DNA from: Monoglobus sp964617455
GTDB taxonomy: Bacteria > Bacillota > Clostridia > Monoglobales > Monoglobaceae
NCBI GenBank assembly: GCA_964617455.1
Contig: CAZTYF010000001.1
Location: 1 to 64,000, forward strand
Reading direction: 5' to 3'
Length of the DNA stretch: 64,000 nucleotides
The translations under genes and the position numbers were made by a program. A model generated the notes under the pieces. The model was not told where the DNA came from. It was given only the letters and a program-made list of their open reading frames with translations, and did no database searches. Numbering within the stretch: position 1 is the first letter of the stretch; each line of letters begins with the position of its first letter. Of this stretch, positions 32,257-41,902 are shown one piece after another.

Positions 32257-35200
32257 TTATATTTCAACCGCCCTGCCGGGGGTCAGGAAATACAATATCC
32301 GCTCTTTCACGGGAACTTTAAGTATTCCCTCTAGTCCTTTGGTATAGCATTCGATTTGCACTCGGTATTCCTCGGCCTTTTCCGGGGCTTGCTCCGCCGT
32401 GCATCTGTCCGTTTTATAGTCAATGAGCACGGCGCCATCTTCCGTGAGGCAGACGCAGTCCGCAATTCCCTGGACGATTATATCCGCATCTCCCGCCGGG
32501 GTGTTTTCAAGTTCGGGATATATTTCCGACGCCTTGACGGGGAACAGCATATCAACCTCCCGAAGGAGTTTTCCGCATCTGTCCGCCTCTTTTATGATAT
32601 CCCCCACTTTCGATTTGAAGAGCCTCGCTATGCCGGTTCTGCGAACAGCCTTGAGCTGAGTCTTGCTCAGGATTCCCTCTTCCTCCATTTCCCGAAGCTG
32701 CTCATCGATTTCTTCGGAAGAGCCGGTCCTTTGAGGGTCTATGTGCCTGAGAGCAAAGTGGGTTATGGTTCCGATTTCGGCGGCGCTTTCGGGAGACGGG
32801 CTGTGAAAAGTCCTGTCCGCCCCGTTAAGGAGCCGAGGGGTGTATTCCCACTCCTCTTCAACCTCGTCGGCCCGAAAGCTGTTTTTGATTTCGCTCACGG
32901 TCATTTTCAGGGGCATTTTCGTCAGCATCTCCCCCGGATATTCATAGGCCAGGATTTTCTCAAGTTCATCCGCATCGATTTCGGATTTTGAAGAGGCGTC
33001 CTCCGCCTCCGAGCCGGTTCGGGTTTCGGTTTCGTTTTGAGCCTTGGCGGAGCTTTCGCCGAAGGACCAGCCAAACAAAAGGGGAGCTTTTCCCGAAAGG
33101 CGCAGATGGGAGATGTCCGAGTCCATTATTTTTCGCAGTCCGCTTATATTTTCGTTGTTGATGAATCCGTACACAATCCAGTCTCTGAAGACGGTTGTGG
33201 ATTCGATTCGGGCGTTTATGACTTTTCCGTCTTTGCCGATGATGGGATTTTTCCAGTTCTTGCTGTGGCCCGCATTGGTGCAGGAAATTATCAGCTTCTC
33301 CCTTGCCCGGGTCAGTGCCACATAGAGCAGCCGCATTTCCTCCGCATTTTCCCCCAGGGAGTTATAATGCCGAATCAGGGTTTGGGGAAAAGACGGATAT
33401 CTCAGCCGCCGCTTGACATCCACATAGGGCAGGCCGATGCCCAATTTCTCGCTTACGGTCAAGGGGTTTCTGTCGGTGTTGAAGTGAACCGTGTCCGCCA
33501 ATATGACCACCGGATATTCAAGGCCCTTGGATTTGTGAATGGTGGTGAGGAGCACGGCGGATTCCGTTTGAGAGGCGGAGGTCGCCCGACGGAGCTCGCC
33601 TCTTTCGGACATTCTTTCCAAATATTTCATAAATTCAAAAAGGCGGCTCAAACCTTTGCCCTCAAAGGCGGAGGCGGTTTTGAGCAGCAGCTTCAGATTG
33701 GCCTGCCTGCCCGCTCCTCCTTTCATTCCGCCCACTATCCGAATATAGTCCGTATCATAGCAGATTTTGTAAATCAGTTCATCTATGCCCATAAAGGCGG
33801 CGCATTTCCGCAGATAATCAAGGGTCTCCAAAAACTCCGCCGTTTTGGGATTGTCTTTGTTTTCGAGAAGGGCGATATAGAAGTTGACTTTTTTGTTCCC
33901 CGCTCGGATGTCCGCCAGTTCGTCTGCGGTGAAACCGAACATGGGGCTCCGCATAACCGCCAGCAGGGGTATATCCTGAAGGGGGTTGTCGATGATGCTC
34001 AAAAAGGCCAACACCGTTTGGATTTCGACGGATTCCAAAAAGCCTCCCGTCTCGGACATGACGGGAATTCCGTATTCCAAAAATTCGCTCTCATAGACGG
34101 GAACATTGCTCTTGGTGCTCCGAAACAGCACGGCAATATCCCCGAATTCCACCGGACGGGTCTCGCCCGAATCGGAATCGTATACGGGCAGCTTCTCCTC
34201 ATATACCAGGCGGCAAATCCGCTCCGCCACGGCCCGGGCCTCAAGGCTTGTCTTATCGGGGGAGGTGGTCTCTTTCCCCGTCTCCGGGTTCGTTTCCATG
34301 ACGTTCGTCATCAGTATTTCGGCGGTGTATAGGTCCTCCCGCCCGGGAGGCGGGTCGGGATAGACGGCCCCCGCTTTGAGGGCTTCCTCCTCCGTATAGT
34401 CTATTCCCGCGGTTTTTTTGTACATAATATTCCCGAACAGCTCGTTTATCGGCTCTATAACCGATTTTCGGCTGCGGAAGTTGTGGGAGAGGATGCGGAG
34501 GGTGCCTCCCTCCTCTTTTGCGTAGTTTTCGTATTTTTCTATAAACAGCCCGGGAGAGGCGGCTCGGAACCGATATATACTCTGCTTGATGTCCCCCACC
34601 ATAAAAACATTGCCTCTGTCACCCGAAAGCAGGGCGAACAGGGTGTCTTGAATGTTGTTGGTGTCTTGATATTCGTCAACGTAAATCTCTTTGTATTTCT
34701 TTCTCAGGGCAAGACACAAATCCTTGGGAGTGCCGTTTTTGTCCATGAGGAGCTCAACCAGATAGTGCTCAAGGTCGCTGAAGTCAACCTCCCCCCGTTT
34801 GAGTTTGAGGCGGCGGTATCTCCGCATCACCATGAGGGTTATGTTTTTCAGGGTTCTGATTCGGGGCCAAAGGTCCGATATGGTTCGAACGATGTCCGCC
34901 TCGCAGTTAAATTTAAAGAGGATTGCATCGTTGATTTTCTTTTTTATGTCATTTCTGATGTCCAGGGCCTTTTTGTTGGCGGCGACGAGAAGAGGCTCTT
35001 CCCTGTCGGCTTTCGGCAAGGGCTTTGCCCTGTCGAATACCATTTTGCTTTTCTTGTCCAGGAATTCGTCAATGGTTTCGAAGTTTGCCAGCTCGGAAAA
35101 TCTCCTTGCCTCGTCGTTGTAGAAGTGAAACATGTTGTGTGTATCCGAAAAAGCGCTCCTTATGGTGTCCAGAATGATGTTATACATTTCCGTGCAGTCT

Positions 35201-35880
35201 CCGAGTATCTCCCGAACGGCGGAAATATAGGCCTCTTTCCAAATCGTGCCGTCCAAGGAGCCGTTTTTGCGGACGGTTTTGTACATATCGGCGGAGTCGT
35301 TAAGCCACTTTTCGGGGGTTGCCAAGGTGCGGGAGAAGTTATAAAGGTCCGTGATGAGGTATCTCAGGTTATTGTCGTTTTTCACGCCCCCGTAGCCCAT
35401 GGTCAAATCCGAAAAGGAGCTCAGTTTATCGATTTTGCCGTAGTACCTCTCAAGGCAGTCGTCAAGAGCCTCCCCGAAAAGAAAGGCGCTCTCGCTGTCG
35501 TCCATAAGGGAAAAGTCGGCGGGGATGTCGGTTTTGTGAATGTTGTTGGTCAAAACCTTTTTCGCAAAGGCGTGAATGGTGGAGATGTCCGCCGAGCCCA
35601 ATTTCACGGCCTGCTCCGCAAGGTGCCTGTCGTCGGGGTTGTCCCGAATCCGCTCTTCTATGGCGGCGGAGATTTTGTTTTTCATTTCCGCCGCGGCGGC
35701 GTTGGTGAAAGTGAGCACCAGGATTTCATCCACCGACAGGGGGTCCTCCTTGTCGAGAATTCTTTGAATCACCCGCTCCACCAGCACGGCAGTCTTTCCG
35801 CTGCCTGCCGCAGCGGACACCAGCAGGTTTTTGTCCCCCCTGTATTCAATCACATCTCTCTGTCCCTCTGTCCAGTTCAT
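32257..35880 (-). CDS. addA: Helicase-nuclease AddA
   Basis: A 1207-residue UvrD-like helicase and RecB-family nuclease, the AddA subunit that resects double-strand breaks for RecA-dependent repair. Walker A is SAAAGSGKTAVLVERV near residues 22-37. Helicase motifs II and III (VDEYQDTNNIQD), motif IV and motif VI (LLYVALTRARE) are present. The C-terminal nuclease motif has DADIIVQGIADCV and LIDYKTDR (about 1151-1158), so the nuclease looks active. Length is normal. The partner addB usually lies just upstream, but here a dCMP deaminase gene does; addB must be elsewhere. Confidence 0.96.
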   Translation of the reverse strand: MNWTEGQRDVIEYRGDKNLLVSAAAGSGKTAVLVERVIQRILDKEDPLSVDEILVLTFTNAAAAEMKNKISAAIEERIRDNPDDRHLAEQAVKLGSADISTIHAFAKKVLTNNIHKTDIPADFSLMDDSESAFLFGEALDDCLERYYGKIDKLSSFSDLTMGYGGVKNDNNLRYLITDLYNFSRTLATPEKWLNDSADMYKTVRKNGSLDGTIWKEAYISAVREILGDCTEMYNIILDTIRSAFSDTHNMFHFYNDEARRFSELANFETIDEFLDKKSKMVFDRAKPLPKADREEPLLVAANKKALDIRNDIKKKINDAILFKFNCEADIVRTISDLWPRIRTLKNITLMVMRRYRRLKLKRGEVDFSDLEHYLVELLMDKNGTPKDLCLALRKKYKEIYVDEYQDTNNIQDTLFALLSGDRGNVFMVGDIKQSIYRFRAASPGLFIEKYENYAKEEGGTLRILSHNFRSRKSVIEPINELFGNIMYKKTAGIDYTEEEALKAGAVYPDPPPGREDLYTAEILMTNVMETNPETGKETTSPDKTSLEARAVAERICRLVYEEKLPVYDSDSGETRPVEFGDIAVLFRSTKSNVPVYESEFLEYGIPVMSETGGFLESVEIQTVLAFLSIIDNPLQDIPLLAVMRSPMFGFTADELADIRAGNKKVNFYIALLENKDNPKTAEFLETLDYLRKCAAFMGIDELIYKICYDTDYIRIVGGMKGGAGRQANLKLLLKTASAFEGKGLSRLFEFMKYLERMSERGELRRATSASQTESAVLLTTIHKSKGLEYPVVILADTVHFNTDRNPLTVSEKLGIGLPYVDVKRRLRYPSFPQTLIRHYNSLGENAEEMRLLYVALTRAREKLIISCTNAGHSKNWKNPIIGKDGKVINARIESTTVFRDWIVYGFINNENISGLRKIMDSDISHLRLSGKAPLLFGWSFGESSAKAQNETETRTGSEAEDASSKSEIDADELEKILAYEYPGEMLTKMPLKMTVSEIKNSFRADEVEEEWEYTPRLLNGADRTFHSPSPESAAEIGTITHFALRHIDPQRTGSSEEIDEQLREMEEEGILSKTQLKAVRRTGIARLFKSKVGDIIKEADRCGKLLREVDMLFPVKASEIYPELENTPAGDADIIVQGIADCVCLTEDGAVLIDYKTDRCTAEQAPEKAEEYRVQIECYTKGLEGILKVPVKERILYFLTPGRAVEI

Positions 35881-35904
35881 ATTTTCCTCCGTTATGCAGC
35901 TTTG

Positions 35905-36393
35905 TCAATATCCCAAAATGCCCTCAAGGGTCTCGTCGTTTTCCACCCAATTCTTAACGGGAATCACTTCATAGTCCGTGGGGGTGCGGCGCACAACCAC
36001 CTTTTCGATTCCGGAGTTGATTACCAATCTTTTGCACATAGCGCAGCAATCGGCGTTTTCCACCAACTCTCCCGTTTTGGCATCCCTGCCCACGAGATAG
36101 AGAGTCCCTCCGATTATGTCCCGTCTGGCGGCGCTGATGACACAGTTGGCCTCCGCATGGACGCTGCGGCAGAGTTCATATCTCTCCCCCCGGGGGATTT
36201 TCAGTTTGTCCCTCATACAGTAGCCCAAATCGGAGCAGTTGGCCCGCCCTCTCGGAGCCCCCGTGTATCCCGTTGACACAATCTCGTCGTTTCGCACGAC
36301 AATGGCGCCGAAGTTGCGGCGCAGACAGGTTCCCCGCTCAATCACCGTCTCGGCAATATCCAGGTAGTAGTTTTCTTTATCGACTCTTTCCAT
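35905..36393 (-). CDS. dCMP deaminase family protein (ComEB-like)
   Basis: A 162-residue zinc-dependent deoxycytidylate deaminase, which converts dCMP to dUMP for thymidylate synthesis. The zinc site is HAEANC and ADCCAMCKRL (His plus two Cys, with the proton-shuttling Glu), and GYTGAPRG is the substrate-binding stretch. The ATG at 36393 is chosen over one at 36408 because GGAGG stands eight bases upstream. In Bacillus the homologue ComEB sits in a competence operon without a proven role in it. Here it is upstream of addA and divergent from tsaE. Confidence 0.92.
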   Translation of the reverse strand: MERVDKENYYLDIAETVIERGTCLRRNFGAIVVRNDEIVSTGYTGAPRGRANCSDLGYCMRDKLKIPRGERYELCRSVHAEANCVISAARRDIIGGTLYLVGRDAKTGELVENADCCAMCKRLVINSGIEKVVVRRTPTDYEVIPVKNWVENDETLEGILGY

Positions 36394-36532
36394 AGCCCTA
36401 TCCTCCATCCGTTCCCTTTAATCGGGAATTCAAATCAATTCCGTCCCCAAAGGCTTTTTGCCCCTCGGAGCGGAGTATTTATCTCCGAAATTCATTATAG
36501 CCCATTTTAATAAAATATTCAATAGTTTCTTA

Positions 36533-36561
36533 TTGACTTTATAGGTAATTATCAATATAAT
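36533..36561 (+). promoter_or_regulatory. Promoter of tsaE operon
   Basis: TTGACT (36533-36538), a 17-bp spacer, TATAAT (36556-36561). It should drive tsaE-tsaB-carboxypeptidase. Confidence 0.8.
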
Positions 36562-36609
36562 ATTAGTCGGTATTTGATTCGGAATTTTTGGCACAGAGGT
36601 GTGGCTCCC

Positions 36610-37068
36610 ATGAATTGTGCGGCTCACGGCGATTTGAATAAAGGGAATGACGGGGAGATATTCCTGTCTCGGTCTTCCGAGGACACGGAGGAGTTCGCCT
36701 ATCGTTTCGGAAGAAATTTGAAACCCGGCTCCGTGGTGGCCCTGCGGGGGCCCTTGGGAGCGGGAAAGACGGCCTTTGTGAGAGGCCTTGCCGCCGGATT
36801 CGGCATATCGTCCGTCACAAGCCCCACCTACACCCTTGTGAATCACTATGAGGGCACAATCCCAATCTATCATTTCGATGTATACAGAATCGACAACCGG
36901 GACGACGATTTGCGGGAATGGATGGATGAATATCTTTTCGGAGACGGAATATGCGTCATCGAATGGGCGGACAAAATAGAAAACCTGCTTCCGAAAGAAA
37001 CCGTATGGGTGGAGATTTCCGAAAAACCCGATTCGGGAGAAAATTCAAGGGAGATAAAAATATGCTGA
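36610..37068 (+). CDS. tsaE: tRNA threonylcarbamoyladenosine protein TsaE
   Basis: A 152-residue P-loop ATPase needed with TsaB and TsaD to form the t6A modification at position 37 of ANN-decoding tRNAs. Walker A GPLGAGKTAFVRG (about residues 49-61), the SPTYTLVNHYEG block, YHFDVYRI and EWADKI are characteristic. The ATG at 36610 after AGAGGTG is preferred; an earlier ATG at 36574 would add 12 unaligned residues. It overlaps tsaB by seven bases, which implies coupled translation. Confidence 0.95.
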   Translation: MNCAAHGDLNKGNDGEIFLSRSSEDTEEFAYRFGRNLKPGSVVALRGPLGAGKTAFVRGLAAGFGISSVTSPTYTLVNHYEGTIPIYHFDVYRIDNRDDDLREWMDEYLFGDGICVIEWADKIENLLPKETVWVEISEKPDSGENSREIKIC

Positions 37069-37763
37069 CACTCGCCTTAGACACTTGCTGTATGCCCGCC
37101 TCCGCGGCGGTATACGACGGACAAAAAATAATCGGCGAATTCACCGTGAACTGCGGAAAAACCCATTCTCAAAAGATTATGCCCCTGATTGAGGAAATGC
37201 TGGGCCGGCTCGACCTTGGGCCCTCGGACATAGACTGCTGGGGAGTCGCCGCGGGACCCGGCTCTTTCACCGGAGTCAGAATAGGCGTGGCGGCGGCAAA
37301 GGCACTGGCTCACGGCACCGGGGCGGTATGTGCTCCCGTGTCCGCTCTTGAGTCTTTGGCCAACAATGTGCGATATTTTGACGGTATCCTGTGCCCGATT
37401 ATGGACGCCCGAAGGAATCAGGTGTATAACGCCCTCTTTTCGGGAGACGGAAGTCTCGGGCGGATTACCGAGGACAGGGCGATAGCTCTTGAGGACCTGT
37501 TTGAGGAACTTGAGGGAAAAGACGCCCTCTTTTTGGGAGACGGAGTTTTGGCCTACAGGACGATAATAGAAGCCCGTATGGGGGAGCGGGCCAAGTTTGC
37601 GCCCCCCAACGAAATGCTCAACTCGGCAGCCTCCGCGGCCTATTTGGCGGGAGAAATGCTGAAACGGGGAGAGACGGTGAGCTACGGAGAACTTGTGCCG
37701 AACTATATACGGCTCTCTCAAGCCGAACGGGAAAGAAAGGAGAGGCTCGAAAATGAAAAATGA
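37062..37763 (+). CDS. tsaB: tRNA threonylcarbamoyladenosine protein TsaB
   Basis: A 233-residue ASKHA-fold protein, the scaffold partner of TsaD in t6A synthesis; it lacks catalytic residues itself. The N-terminus TLALDTCCMPASAAVYD and the block GPGSFTGVRIGVAAAKALAH are the family signature. The start overlaps the tsaE stop; a longer open frame upstream lies inside tsaE and is ignored. The last 11 bases overlap the carboxypeptidase gene. rimI and tsaD, often adjacent, are not present in this window. Confidence 0.95.
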   Translation: MLTLALDTCCMPASAAVYDGQKIIGEFTVNCGKTHSQKIMPLIEEMLGRLDLGPSDIDCWGVAAGPGSFTGVRIGVAAAKALAHGTGAVCAPVSALESLANNVRYFDGILCPIMDARRNQVYNALFSGDGSLGRITEDRAIALEDLFEELEGKDALFLGDGVLAYRTIIEARMGERAKFAPPNEMLNSAASAAYLAGEMLKRGETVSYGELVPNYIRLSQAERERKERLENEK

Positions 37764-39405
37764 GACTTTTGGATATAGATTCTCCGCCGGACGGCCGATT
37801 GGGGTTTTGGCGGCCCTGCTTGCGGCCCTCTGTTTGGCAAGCGCCCCCCTGGCGGCATTCGGTGCCCCGGAGGAGGACACGTTCCAATCGGAAACTCAAT
37901 CGGAAACGGCGGCGGATGAGGGGGAGAACAATTCCAAGGCCGAAAGCGGCACAGCCGCAAACGACACCCGAGGCACCACCCGGGGAAAGAAATCCTCGGC
38001 AACGGATGAGGAAGAGCCCTCCGCCACAAAGGCTCCCCGCAAAACCGACGGGGAAGAAGCCTCCGAGGAGACGGACGAGACCGAGTCGGACACGGAAGCC
38101 GAAGCCACTCCCACTCCCGACCCGAGAGTCGACGAAAACGGCCGCCCCGTTTTGAGGGGAAACGAAACCGCCGTGCTGGTCAACAGCACAAACGGCGAGA
38201 TTATGTTCGAGCGGGAAAAGGACAAGCGCATATATCCGGCGAGCACCACCAAGATCATGACGGCCCTTTTGACTTTGGAAGCCATAGACCGAGGGGAAGT
38301 GGGCCTCCATGCGGCCTTTTTGGTGTTGCCCGAAATGCTTGAGGGCCTCCCGGCGGACGGCTCCACCATGCTCCTCAAAGAGGGGGAGGCAATCACCGTG
38401 GAGCAGCTTTTGCAGGGCCTGATGGTTCAGTCGGGAAACGATGCGGCTCAGGCTTTGGCCATAATCGTCTGCGGCGATGTTCCGACCTTTGTGGAGAGAA
38501 TGAACAATCGGGCCGCGGAATTGGGAATGAGCGGAACCCATTTTACGAATGTGCACGGGCTGTATGACGAAAACCACTATTCCACCGCTTGGGATATGGC
38601 GGTTTTGGCCATGGAAGCCATGAAAAATCCCGCTTTCAGAGAATTGGCGGCAACGGCCAAAGCGGTCATTCCCGCCACAAACAAAACCTCCCAAAGGACG
38701 TTTATAAGCACAAACGGGCTCCTGTCAACCCAGAGATATGCAAATTACTACTATGAAAATGCCATAGGCATCAAAACGGGCCACACCATTGAGGCGGGCT
38801 ATTCCCTGGTGTCCGCGGCCCAAAAAGGCGCCCTGGAGGTTGTGGCCGTTCTTATGAATGCGGCCTCGGAGGACGACAGGCATTTTGACTCAAGAAATAT
38901 GCTCAAATATGCCATTGATAACAATAAAACCGTCACGGGAATCACCAAGGACGAAATGGTGGGCGAAATCAAAGTGAGGTTCGGCTCCGGAGCGGACCAT
39001 ACCACCCTGTCCACGGACAGCGATATCCTTGTCACAATCCCGGAGGGAGCCAATGAGGAGGATTTGAAGACGGAGCTCAGAATTCCCGAATATTTGGACG
39101 CTCCGGTCAACCAAGGAGACGAAGTGGGCACCGTGGAGGTTGTGTATCAAGACAAGGTTGTGGGCAGCGGCCGACTTATAGCCGATGGAGGAGTGAAACG
39201 GCACCCCTTGGGATTTTTGATGCGGTTTTTCAGTTTCCTGTGGAGCTTTATGATAGTCAAAATCTTGGTAATCGGGCTGGCGGTTGCCCTTGTCCTCTTT
39301 GTGATATATATGACAGTGACCATCAGGAAAAACATCAAAATAGCCGAAAGGCGCCGCAGAATGTCCTCAAAACGGCGGCCGCCCCAAGGCCCGGCCGGGA
39401 AATAA
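37753..39405 (+). CDS. D-alanyl-D-alanine carboxypeptidase (DacF-like)
   Basis: A 550-residue low-molecular-weight penicillin-binding protein that trims the terminal D-Ala from peptidoglycan stem peptides. A signal peptide spans about residues 12-37. An acidic Glu/Thr/Ser-rich disordered segment (about 40-125) follows. The S11 peptidase domain has the nucleophile in PASTTKIM (Ser at about 164), SGNDAA, and KTG at about 341. The C-terminal PBP5-like domain is followed by a hydrophobic helix (about 496-522) and a basic tail, giving a transmembrane anchor instead of the usual amphipathic helix. It is translationally coupled to tsaB. Confidence 0.93.
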   Translation: MKNETFGYRFSAGRPIGVLAALLAALCLASAPLAAFGAPEEDTFQSETQSETAADEGENNSKAESGTAANDTRGTTRGKKSSATDEEEPSATKAPRKTDGEEASEETDETESDTEAEATPTPDPRVDENGRPVLRGNETAVLVNSTNGEIMFEREKDKRIYPASTTKIMTALLTLEAIDRGEVGLHAAFLVLPEMLEGLPADGSTMLLKEGEAITVEQLLQGLMVQSGNDAAQALAIIVCGDVPTFVERMNNRAAELGMSGTHFTNVHGLYDENHYSTAWDMAVLAMEAMKNPAFRELAATAKAVIPATNKTSQRTFISTNGLLSTQRYANYYYENAIGIKTGHTIEAGYSLVSAAQKGALEVVAVLMNAASEDDRHFDSRNMLKYAIDNNKTVTGITKDEMVGEIKVRFGSGADHTTLSTDSDILVTIPEGANEEDLKTELRIPEYLDAPVNQGDEVGTVEVVYQDKVVGSGRLIADGGVKRHPLGFLMRFFSFLWSFMIVKILVIGLAVALVLFVIYMTVTIRKNIKIAERRRRMSSKRRPPQGPAGK

Positions 39406-39449
39406 AACCCGGATTCACAAAAAATCCGCAAATTGTTTACATAAAAATC

Positions 39450-39478
39450 TTGCTATAAAGCCCCGGTCATGTTATAAT
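39450..39478 (+). promoter_or_regulatory. Promoter before the export-protein gene
   Basis: TTGCTA (39450-39455), a 17-bp spacer, TATAAT (39473-39478). AAAGGAGAG then precedes the ATG at 39502. Confidence 0.8.
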
Positions 39479-39501
39479 GGCATATGTAAAAGGAGAGAGT
39501 A

Positions 39502-40011
39502 ATGAGCGAAACACTGATAACATACTTAACAACATTCGTCTTATCCGTTATGCCTATTTCGGAAATAAGAGGCTCGATAATCTACGGATTGTCTCAGGTA
39601 ACCCGAACTTTCGGGAACATTTTGAAGATATACGGCGTGTCAGTCATAGGGAATTTCCTGCCGGTGCCTTTTATTCTGATAGCATTCAGGCCCCTTATCA
39701 GGTGGCTCAAAACCACAAAGCTGTTCGGAAGATTTGCCCACTGGTTGGAAAGGAGAACCCACAGGAAGGCCGGAGATATGTCCCAAAAGAGCGCAATAGC
39801 GGCGGCGATAGCCCTGTATGTTTTTGTATCCATTCCCTTCCCCACCACCGGTGCCTGGACGGGTGCCATGATAGCGGGACTTTTGAATATGAGAGCGAAA
39901 TACGCCCTCCCCGCCATATTGCTGGGAATAATGACCAGCGGCATCATTATGACTCTGTTGGTCACCGGAGTGCTCAATTTGGGCGCCTTCGGCAGATGGC
40001 TTATGAAATAA
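39502..40011 (+). CDS. Small multi-drug export protein family (PF06695)
   Basis: A 169-residue inner-membrane protein with about four hydrophobic segments. The start ISEIRGSIIYGLSQ, the central SIPFPTTGAWTGAMIAGLL and the final GIMTSGIIMTLLVTG match the 'small multidrug exporter' family, whose name is historical and whose transport role is poorly established. The gene has its own promoter and a strong ribosome site. It heads a stretch leading to pyrH, 560 bases downstream, with one small membrane-protein gene between. Confidence 0.85.
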   Translation: MSETLITYLTTFVLSVMPISEIRGSIIYGLSQVTRTFGNILKIYGVSVIGNFLPVPFILIAFRPLIRWLKTTKLFGRFAHWLERRTHRKAGDMSQKSAIAAAIALYVFVSIPFPTTGAWTGAMIAGLLNMRAKYALPAILLGIMTSGIIMTLLVTGVLNLGAFGRWLMK

Positions 40012-40071
40012 AACCCGATAAGATTCGGAAAGTTTTTGGGAATTCGATTCCCGTACGGAAAGGAAAAACCG

Positions 40072-40524
40072 ATGAAAAACAATCCCGACAAAAACAACAA
40101 ACCTCAAAAGAAGCCCGTGAGGGGCAGCAGGCCCATGTTGGTCATCGGCATTATTTTGCTGAATATTTCCCTGTTTTTGGCATCTTTTGTCTTGGCTTTC
40201 AATATGATAGTGAATCCCATAGGCCAAAGGGACGAGGAAGTTCGGACCTTAACCGAAGAAAACGTGAAGCTCAAAAGCGATGCCCAGCTCCTCAAGGACC
40301 AGTTGGATGTTACCCAGTCGGAGCTTGAGAGCTACAAGAGCAAAAACTCCTCCTCGGGAAGCTATAACTACAGCAACTACCTCAATGACGAGAGCAATTT
40401 CATAAGAAGCGGCGAAAGCGCCCCGTCGGATGCGGAAGATACGGAAGATACGGAGGAAGGAACCTCCTCGGCCCGTTCCATGAACAGAGAAGACGATGAA
40501 ATGAATATGGACGGCGACCGATAG
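40072..40524 (+). CDS. Membrane protein with coiled coil, unknown
   Basis: A 150-residue protein that I do not recognise. A basic cytoplasmic N-terminus (about 22 residues) leads into one transmembrane helix (about 23-45, MLVIGIILLNISLFLASFV). A Glu/Lys/Leu heptad-like coiled coil (about 52-85) and a polar, acidic Ser/Glu/Asp tail follow. The layout recalls FtsL/DivIC-type bitopic division proteins, but I see no sequence signature for them. The ATG at 40072 follows AAAGGA; the frame is open 12 codons further up. It sits 46 bases before pyrH and may share its transcript. Confidence 0.7.
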   Translation: MKNNPDKNNKPQKKPVRGSRPMLVIGIILLNISLFLASFVLAFNMIVNPIGQRDEEVRTLTEENVKLKSDAQLLKDQLDVTQSELESYKSKNSSSGSYNYSNYLNDESNFIRSGESAPSDAEDTEDTEEGTSSARSMNREDDEMNMDGDR

Positions 40525-40569
40525 CTCCAAGGCTGTCGGAGGCTGTACCCCCAAATAAGGAGATAATCC

Positions 40570-41274
40570 ATGAAACCCAAATATAAGAGAATTATGATAA
40601 AAATCAGCGGCGAGGCCATGTCGGGCCACACCGGATTCGGCCTTGACCACGGAACCATCGAAGCCATTGCGGAGCAGATAAAACGTTGCCGTGACATGGG
40701 ATGCGAAATCGGAATCGTAATCGGCGGCGGAAACTTTTGGAGAGGCAGAGACGGCGAGGGAATGGACAGGTCAAGGGCGGACCATATGGGTATGCTTGCC
40801 ACGGTTATCAACTGTTTGGCCATGTTGGATGCCCTCGAGCGTTTGGGCGTTGAGGCAAGAGTTCAAACCGCCATCGAAATGCGGCAGATTGCCGAGCCCT
40901 ACATAAGGCTCAAGGCAGGGGCTCACCTGTCTCGGGGCCGGGTTGTCATATTCGGCTGCGGCACGGGAAATCCCTTCTTTTCCACCGATACGGCGGCGGC
41001 CCTTCGGGCGGCGGAGATTGGGGCGGAGGTTATTCTCCTGGCAAAGAAAATCGACGGGGTGTATGACAGCGACCCCAGCATAAATCCCAACGCCAAAAAG
41101 TTCACCCACCTTGCCTTTTTGGATGTGCTCAACAAGGGATTGGGAGTTATGGACCCTACGGCTGCAACCCTTTGTATGGACAACAACATCCCCATTTTGG
41201 TGTTCGGATTGGAGGACCCGGAAAACATAGTGAAAGTTCTGTGTGGCGACGATATCGGCACGATAGTATCCTGA
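40570..41274 (+). CDS. pyrH: UMP kinase
   Basis: A 234-residue bacterial UMP kinase that phosphorylates UMP to UDP, feeding RNA, DNA and UDP-sugar synthesis. It has the amino-acid-kinase fold with MIKISGEAM near the N-terminus, IGIVIGGGNFWRG, DHMGMLATVINCLAM, and the nucleotide site GTGNPFFSTDTAAALRA. It starts the conserved order pyrH-frr-uppS-cdsA-dxr-rseP, but rpsB-tsf, often directly upstream, are not here. AAGGAG lies upstream of the ATG. Confidence 0.97.
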   Translation: MKPKYKRIMIKISGEAMSGHTGFGLDHGTIEAIAEQIKRCRDMGCEIGIVIGGGNFWRGRDGEGMDRSRADHMGMLATVINCLAMLDALERLGVEARVQTAIEMRQIAEPYIRLKAGAHLSRGRVVIFGCGTGNPFFSTDTAAALRAAEIGAEVILLAKKIDGVYDSDPSINPNAKKFTHLAFLDVLNKGLGVMDPTAATLCMDNNIPILVFGLEDPENIVKVLCGDDIGTIVS

Positions 41275-41347
41275 GAATATTATAAGCGGGCCCCGGAGAA
41301 ATATTTCGGGGAATATAAAAACAGATTAAACGGAAAGGAAGATTGGT

Positions 41348-41890
41348 ATGCAGGAATCCGAAAGAAGAATGGGAAAAGCGATTGAGGCCCTTGAGCGGGA
41401 TTTGTCCCGTATTCGGGCAGGCAGAGCGAACCCGGCGGTGCTGGACAAAGTCACCGTTGAATATTACGGCACCCCCACACCCATAGCCCAGTTGGGAACC
41501 ATTTCGGTTCCGGAGGCTCGGATGTTGGTGATTCAGCCTTGGGACGCCACATTGCTCAAAGCCATGGAGCGGGCCATAAACGCCTCGGATGTGGGCATTC
41601 ACCCCAACAACGACGGCAAGGTTATCCGCCTTGTTTTCCCGCCCCTTGACGGGGAGAGAAGAAAGGAATTGGCAAAGCAGGTGTCAAAGCGGGGCGAAGA
41701 GGCCAAAGTGGCCATCCGCGGCGTGAGACGGGAAGCCATCGAGCGGTTCAAGAAGGACAAAAAGGCCGGAAAAGTCACGGAAGACGGCCTTGCGGACCTG
41801 GAAGACGACATCCAAAAGCTGACCGACAAATTCGTGAAAAAAGTGGACACAATCGTCAAGGAAAAGGAAAAAGAGATTGCCGAGGTATAG
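41348..41890 (+). CDS. frr: Ribosome recycling factor
   Basis: A 180-residue factor that, with EF-G, splits the post-termination ribosome. The long coiled three-helix domain starts RMGKAIEALERDLSRIRAGR, and VEYYGTPTPIAQLGTI plus DGKVIRLVFPPL mark the small domain. Length is normal (family about 185). It is 73 bases after pyrH with GGAAAGGA upstream, and uppS follows 12 bases later. No anomaly is seen. Confidence 0.98.
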   Translation: MQESERRMGKAIEALERDLSRIRAGRANPAVLDKVTVEYYGTPTPIAQLGTISVPEARMLVIQPWDATLLKAMERAINASDVGIHPNNDGKVIRLVFPPLDGERRKELAKQVSKRGEEAKVAIRGVRREAIERFKKDKKAGKVTEDGLADLEDDIQKLTDKFVKKVDTIVKEKEKEIAEV

Positions 41891-41902
41891 GCGAAGGCTG
41901 AT

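Noticed and set aside
34483..36276. 597-codon plus-strand ORF antisense to addA
   Set aside because: It is a shadow of the well-supported AddA frame, with no domain, start signal or sensible composition.
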